Assembly: GCA_964512765.1 (NCBI GenBank)
Contig: CAZEKF010000001.1
Span: 84,673 to 148,672, forward strand
Source of the DNA: GW2011-AR15 sp964512765
GTDB taxonomy: Archaea; Nanobdellota; Nanobdellia; Woesearchaeales; GW2011-AR15
Reading direction: 5' to 3'
DNA length: 64,000 nt
Part shown: piece after piece, positions 9,075 to 16,097 of the stretch
Layout: every line of letters starts with the position of its first letter
How positions within the stretch are numbered: position 1 is the first letter of the stretch
Notes under the pieces: generated by a model
Seen by the model: only the letters and a program-made list of their open reading frames with translations
Database searches by the model: none
Told to the model about the DNA's origin: nothing
Program-made: the position numbers and the translations under genes

Positions 9075-9997
9075 AATCATATATTGTAAAGGAAAAAGAT
9101 AACAAATTACTGTATAGTGAAGCGTTTATTGTTGATAATCCAAGCGCATTGAAAATAATAGATCATCCAATTAGGCTCCAGATTCTAGAAGTACTGGCAA
9201 AAACACCAATGTATCCAGCAGAGTTAGCTAAAGAGCTTAAAATGCATGAGCAAAAAGTTTACTATCATATTAAACAGATGACTAATTCAGGTATTTTAGA
9301 AGTTGTTGAAAAACAAGAAATCCGTGGAACAATTGCCAAGAAATTATCACCAAAATTACTTAATTTTGCTTTTACTTTGTCAAAAGATTGGAAAAGCATT
9401 AGCAATTTGCTTAAGAAAAAAGATGAATCTGTTTCAAATTTTTTAAATCCATTAGTTAAAGAAAGCAAACTTAATTCAAGTATTATTGTTGGGAGTCCAG
9501 ATCCACACGGACCACATAAAGCAAGAGCCAGAGATGGACATTATGCAATTGATTTAGCGCTATTTTTAGGCAATTTTTCTCAACTGGATAGAGAATTTTC
9601 AACAAAACTTGATGTCGATGTTAATCTTAAAGAAAGCAAGAACTTGATTTTAGTAGGTGGGCCAGTAACTAATTTGTTAGTTGCAAAAATAAATGACTTC
9701 TTGCCTGTAAAATTTTCAGATGAAAAACCTTGGGGATTAATATCTAAAACAAAAACATATACAGAAGAAAGTGTTGGCATGGTTTGTAAAATACCGAACC
9801 CGTATAGCCCAGAACACTTCATATTAGTGATTGCAGGCATAAGATTTATTGGTACTAAAGCAGCAGTATTAGCATTCACAAGACACACAAAACAAGTTAT
9901 TAACAGATACACTGGCCAAAAAGAGTTTTATTCAATTGTTCAAGGCTTTGATTTAAGTGGGGATGGGAAGATAGACAATATTGAAGTTTTAGAATAA
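9071..9997 (+). CDS. Winged-helix (ArsR-like) protein with S-layer-like C-terminal domain
   Basis: Residues 25-110 form an ArsR-type winged helix: HPIRLQILEVLAKTPMYPAELAKELKMHEQKVYYHIKQM is a clear helix-turn-helix. Residues 130-305 are a separate domain with VGSPDPHGPHKARARDGHYAIDLALFLG and ILVGGPVTNLLVAKIN, ending in a Ca-loop-like DLSGDGKIDNIEVLE. The GGPVxN pattern resembles archaeal S-layer domains, as in known ArsR/S-layer-like fusions. It therefore looks like a cytoplasmic regulator derived from, or sensing through, a surface-protein-like fold. It is translationally coupled to the hydrolase before it. The ligand is unknown. Confidence 0.72.
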   Translation: MKSYIVKEKDNKLLYSEAFIVDNPSALKIIDHPIRLQILEVLAKTPMYPAELAKELKMHEQKVYYHIKQMTNSGILEVVEKQEIRGTIAKKLSPKLLNFAFTLSKDWKSISNLLKKKDESVSNFLNPLVKESKLNSSIIVGSPDPHGPHKARARDGHYAIDLALFLGNFSQLDREFSTKLDVDVNLKESKNLILVGGPVTNLLVAKINDFLPVKFSDEKPWGLISKTKTYTEESVGMVCKIPNPYSPEHFILVIAGIRFIGTKAAVLAFTRHTKQVINRYTGQKEFYSIVQGFDLSGDGKIDNIEVLE

Positions 9998-10030
9998 TTT
10001 TTTTAAATCAATTATTTTTCTCAGAATAAA

Positions 10031-10252
10031 ATGCCAAAATACGTTTACAAATGCGAAAAATGTAAGAAAAATACTTGTATAATTTGTTCATATTCTAACA
10101 AATCTAAACAAGAAATCTCGCTTAAATGTGAACATTGCGGCCATAATAAGTTATACCAATTGTTTGGTGCAAATTTTGTTTCTAAAGAATCTAATAGTTC
10201 AGGTAATTCTTGCGGTAGTTGTTCAAGTACTTCATGTGGTACTTGTGGCTAA
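10031..10252 (+). CDS. FmdB-like zinc-ribbon protein
   Basis: This 73-residue protein starts MPKYVYKCEKCKK and has a second pair, CEHCGHNKLYQLFG, which together make a zinc ribbon of FmdB type. The tail is Ser/Cys/Gly-rich (SCGSCSSTSCGTCG), which could bind additional metal. A TATA-like TTTTTTAAATC lies about 30 bases upstream and suggests a leaderless message. Its stop overlaps the 3' end of the convergent adenylate-kinase gene by 4 bases. Function is not known; FmdB-like ribbons are regulatory or nucleic-acid-associated. Confidence 0.7.
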   Translation: MPKYVYKCEKCKKNTCIICSYSNKSKQEISLKCEHCGHNKLYQLFGANFVSKESNSSGNSCGSCSSTSCGTCG

Positions 10253-10680
10253 TCAGTATTAATAACCTCAACATCATGTCTAGCTTCTAAAGCTTCGATT
10301 CTGCACGTGTCAAAGATCTCTGCATCTAAGTTTTCTCTTACTTTTTCTTTAGAATATCCTCGTTTTTCTAACCTTTTTTTTAATTCTTTTAACTCGCATT
10401 TTGTGATGCAGCATTTATCAACATATTTTTTTGGCAAATAATGTGATAAATGAGAGTCAATAACTAAATTATCTTGTTTTTTTATTATACTTATAAGAAC
10501 TTTGTTTAGTTTTTCTACATCAATTAACTCTGTTTCCTTTTCTTTATCGTATCCTTCGGATAATTTATGCTCTTTTACCAACTGATTTACATCAACATAT
10601 TTCAGTTTCTTTTCTTTAGCAAGTTTTTTAGCAAAAACAGTCTTACCTGTGGCTGGTGTTCCAGATACAATTACAATCAT
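10249..10680 (-). CDS. AK6/Fap7-type adenylate kinase
   Basis: This 143-residue P-loop NTPase starts MIVIVSGTPATGKT (Walker A). It has the AK6 NMP-binding region (YVDVNQLVKEHKLSEGYDKEKETELIDVEKL), DSHLSHYLPKKYVD, and a lid-like arginine segment (KRGYSKEKVRENLDAEIFD). These fit the archaeal/eukaryotic AK6 (Fap7) family, which has adenylate kinase and ATPase activity and acts in small-subunit ribosome maturation with uS11. Upstream on its own strand is a TATA-like TTTAAATAG about 30 bases away, so the message is probably leaderless. Confidence 0.88.
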   Translation of the reverse strand: MIVIVSGTPATGKTVFAKKLAKEKKLKYVDVNQLVKEHKLSEGYDKEKETELIDVEKLNKVLISIIKKQDNLVIDSHLSHYLPKKYVDKCCITKCELKELKKRLEKRGYSKEKVRENLDAEIFDTCRIEALEARHDVEVINTD

Positions 10681-10740
10681 TTTAATCTGAGAAATATAAA
10701 AAACTATTTAAATGTGATAATAAATTAAATATATCATATT

Positions 10741-10747
10741 AGGAGGG
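10741..10747 (+). promoter_or_regulatory. Strong Shine-Dalgarno site deciding the PRC-barrel start
   Basis: AGGAGGG lies 6 bases before the ATG at 10754. It directly abuts the earlier in-frame ATG at 10748, which is too close for normal initiation. The later ATG is therefore the better start. Most neighbouring genes look leaderless or coupled, so a strong site like this marks an efficiently translated leadered message. Confidence 0.75.
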
Positions 10748-10753
10748 ATGCTC

Positions 10754-11020
10754 ATGTTAAAAATGAAAAGAATTTCAGAATGTTATGATATGAAAGTTTT
10801 CACAGATGAAGGAGATTATTTTGGTGATGTTGAAGAAATGATTGTTACAACTAATAAAATCTTTGGCTGGAGAGTAAAAGCCACAAGAAATTCTTTCTTA
10901 ACAACAGTATTAGGAAGTGCAAAAGGCGTTGTTGTGCCTCATCCACTTGTGAAAAGTATAGGAGACATTATGATTATTAACAAGTCTGCTGTGCCAGCGT
11001 ATAACCCTGAAGACGATTAG
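10754..11020 (+). CDS. PRC-barrel domain protein
   Basis: This 88-residue protein is essentially one PRC-barrel: KRISECYDMKVFTDEGDYFGDVEEMIV, then a strand-rich region and GVVVPHPLVKSIGDIMIINKSAVP. Archaeal stand-alone PRC-barrels are small beta proteins linked to RNA metabolism and cell division (CdpB/SepF systems); which role applies here is not clear. The start follows from an AGGAGGG site with proper spacing. It is monocistronic, and the structured RNA candidate lies immediately downstream. Confidence 0.85.
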   Translation: MLKMKRISECYDMKVFTDEGDYFGDVEEMIVTTNKIFGWRVKATRNSFLTTVLGSAKGVVVPHPLVKSIGDIMIINKSAVPAYNPEDD

Positions 11021-11052
11021 AATTATTTTTTTTCTTAAATTAATGTAAGAAC

Positions 11053-11172
11053 TTAGCTTTAGCCTTTCTTAGCTGAAGACTGAGGTAACAAATATTTGTT
11101 GGACACAGTCCTTTGGATATAAGTGAGCCCCTTTGTCTCCAGGTGCTAAAGGCCAAGCTTAGATGAAGCTAA
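11053..11172 (+). ncRNA. Candidate structured non-coding RNA of unknown family
   Basis: This segment is richer in G+C than the surrounding AT-rich DNA and folds convincingly by eye. TTAGCTT (11053-11059) pairs with AAGCTAA (11166-11172). GCCTTT (11062-11067) pairs with AAAGGC (11148-11153), and AGC (11071-11073) with GCT (11145-11147). Inside, GACTG (11078-11082) pairs with CAGTC (11106-11110) around AACAA-ATAT-TTGTT (11087-11100). A TATA-like TTTCTTAAATTAATG lies just upstream. It matches no 5S, SRP, RNase P or tRNA signature that I know. The hairpin with an internal loop recalls H/ACA guides, but no ACA box is clear. The strand is assumed from the upstream TATA. Confidence 0.5.
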
Positions 11173-11214
11173 TTCTGTAAATTTATAAATCTTATTGTTC
11201 TTCTATTCTGATAA

Positions 11215-11916
11215 ATGGTTAAAAAAAGCCCTCAGAAATTCAAGATTTATAAGAATGTATTTGACGAGTTTACTTTGAAAACCCTTTTTAAACTAAGTTC
11301 ACAAGGACATTTTGATGATCTACTTAGTCCTGTCATGATTGGCAAAGAATCTAATATATTTTTAGCAGATACAAAGGATAAAGAGTATGTTATTGTTAAG
11401 ATATACAGGTTACACTCATGTAACTTTAACAAGATGTATTCTTATATACAGTCAGACCCAAGATTTGTAAAACTAAGAAATCAAAGAAGATTGGTAATCT
11501 TTAATTGGGTGCAGCGTGAGTATAGAAACTTAATGATTGCTCGGGAAAAAATTCTTGTGCCAAAACCAATTGCTTTCCTAAAAAATGTGCTTGTCATGGA
11601 ATTAATAGGAGGAGATAAACCTGCTCTACAATTAAAGGATAAGATTCCAAAGGATTTGAAAAGATTTGCTGATGATATCTTAACCTCTGTTAAGGATCTG
11701 TATGAATTAGGCATTGTTCACGCAGATTTATCAGAATTCAATATTCTTAATCATAATGACAAGCCTTACTTTATTGATTTTTCACAAGCAACAAGTGTTA
11801 AGGACCAGAATGCAAAGGAATATTTTGATAGAGATTTGAAAAACATTGTTAGGTTTTTTAAAAAACACGATCTTAAATTAGATTTTGATAAGATAAAAAA
11901 AGAAATAATTAAATAA
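11215..11916 (+). CDS. rio1: RIO1-type serine protein kinase
   Basis: This 233-residue atypical kinase shows the Rio1 signatures. IGKESNIFLADTKDKEYVIVKIYR is the P-loop and catalytic-lysine region. QSDPRF matches the Rio1-specific flexible loop. VHADLSEFNIL is the catalytic loop and YFIDFSQAT the metal-binding loop. RIO1 acts in late small-subunit ribosome maturation. TTTATAAATC lies about 30 bases upstream and no ribosome binding site is seen, suggesting leaderless expression. It heads a run of translation-related genes (an unknown 79-residue protein, DUF371, then an MCT1-like PUA protein). Confidence 0.93.
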   Translation: MVKKSPQKFKIYKNVFDEFTLKTLFKLSSQGHFDDLLSPVMIGKESNIFLADTKDKEYVIVKIYRLHSCNFNKMYSYIQSDPRFVKLRNQRRLVIFNWVQREYRNLMIAREKILVPKPIAFLKNVLVMELIGGDKPALQLKDKIPKDLKRFADDILTSVKDLYELGIVHADLSEFNILNHNDKPYFIDFSQATSVKDQNAKEYFDRDLKNIVRFFKKHDLKLDFDKIKKEIIK

Positions 11917-11952
11917 AGAGAGGTTTTAATCCAAATATAAGGTGATTTAATC

Positions 11953-12192
11953 ATGGCTGAAGAAGATGTTTCAAAAGACGAACAAGTAGGTTTTCATAAA
12001 GGTGCATTATCAACATTAGCTAAGGAAAGACAAGAACTAATGAAATTAGTTGGTATTGTTGAACAATTAATGCAAATGCATGTCAAAGCTCTTAAAGAGT
12101 TAGGCGTTGATTTACAAGAAATGGCTGACAAAGCTGCAAAAGATCAAAAAAAACCAATCGAAGATTTAGTTGATAAAGAATCAAGAAAATAA
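11953..12192 (+). CDS. Small helical protein of unknown function
   Basis: This 79-residue, highly charged, entirely helical protein has a hydrophobic heptad-like core (LMKLVGIVEQLMQMHVKALKELGVDLQEMADKA), so a coiled coil or helical hairpin is likely. I do not recognise a family. GGTGAT about 6 bases before the ATG acts as a ribosome binding site. Its stop directly abuts the ATG of the DUF371 gene (TAAATG), so they share a message and probably a pathway. Confidence 0.7.
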   Translation: MAEEDVSKDEQVGFHKGALSTLAKERQELMKLVGIVEQLMQMHVKALKELGVDLQEMADKAAKDQKKPIEDLVDKESRK

Positions 12193-12585
12193 ATGCAGTT
12201 TAATATTTCTGGACATGAAAATGTTTTAAGTACGCATAGGAATACAATTGAGTTTACTAAAGATACAGAGTTAAGCTTGAAAGGAGATTGTATCCTTGGT
12301 GTTAATGCTGATTTTGATCATAATGAATTAATGGAATTGGTTAAGCAATGTTCTAAAATTAAAGTAATAATTACAGTTGATGATCTGAAAGAAGAAATAA
12401 CAGCAGAAATTAACAAAGATTTTGATGATAAACGTGAAATTGTAATCAGGAAAACAGACTTTGTTTCAAAAAGAACATTGGGCATTAAAGCAGATAAAGC
12501 AGCAATTGATGTGAATAGAGATTTGGTTGATAAGTTGAAAGATTCTAATGTAAGAGGAATAGTTGAAATAATTGGATTAAATTAG
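12193..12585 (+). CDS. DUF371 family protein
   Basis: This 130-residue protein carries the archaeal DUF371 signature at its N-terminus: F-ISGHENVLSTHRNTIEF, then LKGDCILGVNADF. The family is nearly confined to archaea and has no established function. The neighbours here (RIO1 upstream, MCT1-like PUA downstream) are ribosome and translation factors, consistent with an RNA- or ribosome-related role, which is inference. It starts immediately after the stop of the small helical protein. Confidence 0.88.
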   Translation: MQFNISGHENVLSTHRNTIEFTKDTELSLKGDCILGVNADFDHNELMELVKQCSKIKVIITVDDLKEEITAEINKDFDDKREIVIRKTDFVSKRTLGIKADKAAIDVNRDLVDKLKDSNVRGIVEIIGLN

Positions 12586-12592
12586 ATAATTC

Positions 12593-12635
12593 AGTGTAGT
12601 CACAGGTCATTCTACACTAAAGTAAGGAGATGACC
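12593..12635 (+). promoter_or_regulatory. H-type pseudoknot in the leader of the PUA gene
   Basis: Stem 1 is AGTGTAG (12593-12599) with CTACACT (12612-12618), 7 perfect pairs. The loop holds GGTCAT (12605-12610), which pairs perfectly with ATGACC (12630-12635) to make stem 2. The linkers are 5, 1 and 11 bases, ideal for a compact H-type pseudoknot. The 11-base linker contains AAGGAG, a Shine-Dalgarno-like core. Stem 2 contains an ATG that opens a 9-codon ORF (MTDTYTIQK) ending in TGA that overlaps the ATG of the PUA gene. This looks like a cis-regulatory switch or autoregulatory site. Confidence 0.6.
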
Positions 12636-12655
12636 GACACTTACACAATTCAAAA

Positions 12656-13108
12656 ATGAAGAAAACTATGAAAAATAAGGAAGTTAAGGAGTTTATCAAG
12701 ATAGTAAATGAACAATTTTCTTTAACATTGAACAAGAAAGATAGGTATGAGAAACAAAACAATTTGATTTTAGTCAATAATGAACCGTTGTTTTTTTACT
12801 TTGAGAATAGATTAGTACCAACATTGAAATTACTTTTTGAACAAGACGTTCTTAAGAAAATAACAGTTGACATGGGGGCTGTTAAATTTGTTGTGAAAGG
12901 CGCAGACGTGATGCGGCCGGGTATAACTAACATTGAAGAAAACATTGAGAAAAACGAGCTAATAGTTATTATTGACGAAACACATAGTAAGAAATTGGCA
13001 GTTGGAATTGCTATATTTTCTACTGTTGAAATGACTTCATTAGATTCTGGGAAGGTTATTAAGAATCTACATTATGTTGGGGATGAGATTTGGAACAGTA
13101 ATATTTAA
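12656..13108 (+). CDS. MCT1/Tma20-like PUA-domain RNA-binding protein
   Basis: This 150-residue protein has a pre-PUA N-domain (KEVKEFIKIVNEQF..., PTLKLLFEQDVLKKITVD). A PUA domain follows (MGAVKFVVKGADVMRPGI..., LAVGIAIFSTVE, GKVIKNLHYVGDEIW). The GA-x(8)-GAxVMRPGI pattern and the terminal HYVGDEIW are hallmarks of the MCT1/Tma20 family, which binds the small ribosomal subunit and takes part in initiation and recycling in eukaryotes. The leader contains a pseudoknot, so this RNA-binding protein may control its own message. Confidence 0.85.
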   Translation: MKKTMKNKEVKEFIKIVNEQFSLTLNKKDRYEKQNNLILVNNEPLFFYFENRLVPTLKLLFEQDVLKKITVDMGAVKFVVKGADVMRPGITNIEENIEKNELIVIIDETHSKKLAVGIAIFSTVEMTSLDSGKVIKNLHYVGDEIWNSNI

Positions 13109-13141
13109 ATATAACTAATTCTACCCTAAGTAAAAATGTTA

Positions 13142-13206
13142 GGAAGGAATATTATTAATACGTTGTATCTGCTAGTGTGCTAGATACATCAGTTTCTCTG
13201 CCTTCC
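13142..13206 (+). promoter_or_regulatory. Structured leader before the RelA-like gene
   Basis: GGAAGG (13142-13147) can pair with CCTTCC (13201-13206), enclosing a hairpin TGTATCT (13064+100 to 13170) with AGATACA (13182-13188), 7 pairs around an 11-base loop. A TATA-like ATATTTAAATATAAC lies about 35 bases upstream, so this would be the 5' leader of the gene starting near 13241. A 15-codon ORF (MLGRNIINTLYLLVC) starts at 13138 and ends in the hairpin loop, so a leader-peptide or uORF mechanism is possible. Confidence 0.4.
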
Positions 13207-13240
13207 ATGAAAAAAATCTTGATTCAATATCTTGGTTGGA

Positions 13241-14959
13241 ATGTTTGTGGAAGTCAGAGCCAAAAATATCAAAAAAATGTTACACTCAATTAAATCAAGA
13301 TTTGATCCCTCTTTATTACCTAGATATATTCCTATATACAGTAGAGAAGATCCTCTTTTTCAATTAATTGATGATTTACCTCATGCACTTGATGAAATTC
13401 TTTCAAATGAGCAACAAGTAATTGAAAACATACTAGAACTACGTAAAATAGGAGAGGATGCGTCTGAACTTGAAACAGAGTTACGAAAAAGAGTTTTTGT
13501 GTCAGATGATACATCTGATCAGTATGTGTTGTGTAGGTTATTTGCAGATGCTTTTTTAAGGTACAGAAAAGATGGTAGGAATTTTTTTAGAGATCTTGCA
13601 GAATCTAGTAAAGGTTTTTTCAGCTCAAAACGAGGTTTCTCAAAGGGACAGGTTGAAACTATAAGATATATTACAGTTTTAGGGATGTCAAAAGCAAACG
13701 GACATTTTGAAGAACAATCTCGATTGATGATACCTGTGGATAAGTTTGGTAATGTGCCTAAATTAAATATTTTACTTGAACAGAGGATACAAGAAACAGG
13801 GCGTGCAATTAATTATGCAGACTTAATTTATTCACACCATGATGAGACTTTTGATGATCAAGGATATTTATTAGGCCCTGATGGTAAACGACAAATTCTT
13901 TTGCAAGTTGGTGAGGCAGTTATGTTTACACCTAGGCTTACTGAATACAAAAAAGAAAAGATAATTAGGTCACTTGTAAAAAATTTAGCAAGATCAACGG
14001 TATACAGTGGGAACAAAGGCACAATTTCAAATTCAAAAATAACTGCTTTATGTAGAGAACTTGAACAGATAATTAATATAGGTGAAGGAAGAAGTTATGA
14101 CATATTATACGATGCGTTTTATGCTACTGTTGAGCGAACTTTGAATATTGGAGATTTAATTAGTCCAGAGAGAGTGGGATTTTTGAATGGAAATTCTGTT
14201 TTTAAACCCTATTTATGCACACCAGGAAACTTTCCAAGTTTTATCAAAGAACTTGAAAGATTAGTTTCAGATTTCATATCTCTACCTATAGGATATGGTG
14301 CTTGGGGTTGGAAAGGAGTATCTTTTGTTCCAAAGCTCTTGATTACCACATATTTTGATGAAATAGTTACACATGATGAAAAAGATCTTAGAGAATATTT
14401 AAGAGAAAGAGGTATTAAAGGAAAATCTGGTGAATATGAAAGAAGAGATTTAAGAGATCTGCGTCGTGCAACCTTTTTGACTTGGAGCGAACACATAGGT
14501 CCAATTACAGATGATGATAATCTACCTGTAAGAGATAAGAAAGGCGAAGAGATTGCCTTAGCTTTGTTCGCTTATCACCATGGTTTGGATACAGGTGAAT
14601 TAATTGAATTGATTCAAGGAAACCGTGAATTGGTAATACCAAGATCATCAGAGTTTGGACTAATATCTGACTGGACAAATAAGAAGAATTTTCAATATCG
14701 TATGGGTGATAGACGTAAACCAAATGGATATGGTGCCTTGAATACAACTGTATTGGGCTTACCTGGCTCTGCAGAAGTAGTTTACAAAACAAATGTAGAT
14801 GACGCAAGATCATTTTGTTTAGAAGAACAAACACACAGGAGCTATATCAGAGAGAGAGAAGCGATAAAAGACTTCTTACTTGAGGAAAGAAAAGTAATTA
14901 CACCTCAAGAGTATTATGCATTACAAATGGTACTTTCTCCGAACCAAGTTGTACTTTAA
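13241..14959 (+). CDS. Large protein with degenerate RelA/SpoT-synthetase-like C-terminus
   Basis: This is a roughly 572-residue soluble protein with no family I can name over most of its length. Near residues 490-540 it reads RRKPNGYGALNTTVLGLPGS, then AEVVYKT, then EEQTHRSYI. This parallels the RelA/SpoT order PKxNGYxSLHTTVxGPxG, EVQIRT, AAHxxYK, with the SLH histidine changed to Asn. No HD hydrolase motif is visible. Archaea rarely carry RSH enzymes, so it may be a diverged, perhaps inactive, nucleotidyltransferase-fold protein. The ATG at 13241 is preferred over a TTG at 13232. The leader has an RNA hairpin. Confidence 0.5.
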   Translation: MFVEVRAKNIKKMLHSIKSRFDPSLLPRYIPIYSREDPLFQLIDDLPHALDEILSNEQQVIENILELRKIGEDASELETELRKRVFVSDDTSDQYVLCRLFADAFLRYRKDGRNFFRDLAESSKGFFSSKRGFSKGQVETIRYITVLGMSKANGHFEEQSRLMIPVDKFGNVPKLNILLEQRIQETGRAINYADLIYSHHDETFDDQGYLLGPDGKRQILLQVGEAVMFTPRLTEYKKEKIIRSLVKNLARSTVYSGNKGTISNSKITALCRELEQIINIGEGRSYDILYDAFYATVERTLNIGDLISPERVGFLNGNSVFKPYLCTPGNFPSFIKELERLVSDFISLPIGYGAWGWKGVSFVPKLLITTYFDEIVTHDEKDLREYLRERGIKGKSGEYERRDLRDLRRATFLTWSEHIGPITDDDNLPVRDKKGEEIALALFAYHHGLDTGELIELIQGNRELVIPRSSEFGLISDWTNKKNFQYRMGDRRKPNGYGALNTTVLGLPGSAEVVYKTNVDDARSFCLEEQTHRSYIREREAIKDFLLEERKVITPQEYYALQMVLSPNQVVL

Positions 14960-15412
14960 CTAATTGGAAGATCTCCTCTCCTTCTGTACATAATTAAACA
15001 ATTTTTTATTAGAAATCTTACCGCAACCAAGGTAATCTTCTTTGTTTTTGATTATAACGAACCCGTTTAAGTTAGATTTTACCTCGAAATCTTCACCACT
15101 CATCCATCTCTTAGTTTCTGTATACTTTAATTCAAGAACATTCTTTTTAGCAATCGGACCTATTATTTGTGAACCTTCAATACTCAACCTAACTTCTTTT
15201 TTATCATATACAACACCAAAATAGAGTCCTAATGAATTAACTCTTAACTCATCCAGGTTAACTTTCGAAACGTCTTTATTTAGGATAAACAGTTTGTTTT
15301 TAGTGTTCATAAAAACTTCATAATTGAAACTAAAATCACAATTAAACTGTTCATTAATTAGTTTTTCAATTCTTTTTTTTTCTTTTGAATTTAATATTTT
15401 AAGTTGTTGCAT
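14960..15412 (-). CDS. PUA-domain protein (Nip7/RsmF C-domain-like)
   Basis: This 150-residue protein has a pre-PUA-like N-terminal half (KEKKRIEKLINEQFNCDFSFNYEVF, then FILNKDVSKV) and a C-terminal PUA domain (LSIEGSQIIGPIAKKNVLELKYTETKRWMSGEDFEV). It ends GFVIIKNKEDYLGCGKISNKKLFNYVQKERR. The LGCGKIS...KLxNYVxKERR ending is typical of small archaeal PUA proteins related to Nip7 and to the C-terminal domains of rRNA m5C methyltransferases. It probably binds rRNA during ribosome assembly. Its stop touches the end of the convergent RelA-like gene. Confidence 0.75.
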   Translation of the reverse strand: MQQLKILNSKEKKRIEKLINEQFNCDFSFNYEVFMNTKNKLFILNKDVSKVNLDELRVNSLGLYFGVVYDKKEVRLSIEGSQIIGPIAKKNVLELKYTETKRWMSGEDFEVKSNLNGFVIIKNKEDYLGCGKISNKKLFNYVQKERRSSN

Positions 15413-15455
15413 TTTTTTGATTAAATTTAAAAACTTACAAAAGGTTATTTATATT

Positions 15456-16097
15456 ATGAAAAAGCTGCTGTTATTATTAATTTTGTTGTTCTCTCTTAAT
15501 ATAGTAATAGCAGAGTCTGTTCAGTATGGGAAAGTTAAGTTAACTGTTGTTAATCGAGCACCAAGAATTACTTCTTTGAACATATTGCCTGAAGAACCTT
15601 ATTATGATTCTATGTTAGAGTGTAATGCGATTGTTGAGGACGAGTCTCCTGAGACAGTTACATTTGTGTATAAATGGTATAAAAATAATGTATTATTAGA
15701 AGAAACAAGCAAATATCTTACTGATATAATAGATAATGATAACATTAGATGTTCAGTAACACCAACTGACAAATACGATGAAATAGGTAACACAGAAACA
15801 GCTCAAACAACAATCTTAGAAAGTCCAGTAAGAGTCAAGGTCATTAAACCTGTTCTTAACATAGTAGGAATTCAAGTTAGTGCCAAAGATCTGAAACAAA
15901 GCACAAGTATGCAAGCAATAACAGGTATGGTGACAGGAACTAATAGTAGTTCTGATATCACTGTAGTGTTCTTATTAGGTATTTTTGTAATAATTCTTGT
16001 AGGTTTAAATTTAACAGGTTTTGTAATACATCTTAGAAGAAAAAAATCTGTTAAATCCCCCAAACAGGGTTTTCTTTCCGCATCATACCAGCAATAG
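15456..16097 (+). CDS. Membrane-anchored Ig-like domain protein
   Basis: I start at the ATG giving MKKLLLLLILLFSLNIVIAES, a textbook signal peptide; the upstream extension would overlap the divergent PUA gene. Residues 30-120 look Ig/PKD-like (APRITSLNILPEEPYYDSMLECNAIVEDESPETVTFVYKWYKN..., NIRCSVTPTDKYDE). A single C-terminal transmembrane helix (VVFLLGIFVIILVGLNLTGFVIHL) is followed by a basic tail (RRKKSVKSPKQG). It should be a type I surface protein. Its 3' end overlaps that of infB by 47 bases in convergent orientation. Confidence 0.7.
   Translation: MKKLLLLLILLFSLNIVIAESVQYGKVKLTVVNRAPRITSLNILPEEPYYDSMLECNAIVEDESPETVTFVYKWYKNNVLLEETSKYLTDIIDNDNIRCSVTPTDKYDEIGNTETAQTTILESPVRVKVIKPVLNIVGIQVSAKDLKQSTSMQAITGMVTGTNSSSDITVVFLLGIFVIILVGLNLTGFVIHLRRKKSVKSPKQGFLSASYQQ

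Noticed and set aside
11053..11172. 5S rRNA, SRP RNA, RNase P RNA or tRNA
   Set aside because: The length suggested 5S, but none of the conserved sequence blocks of these RNAs is present on either strand.
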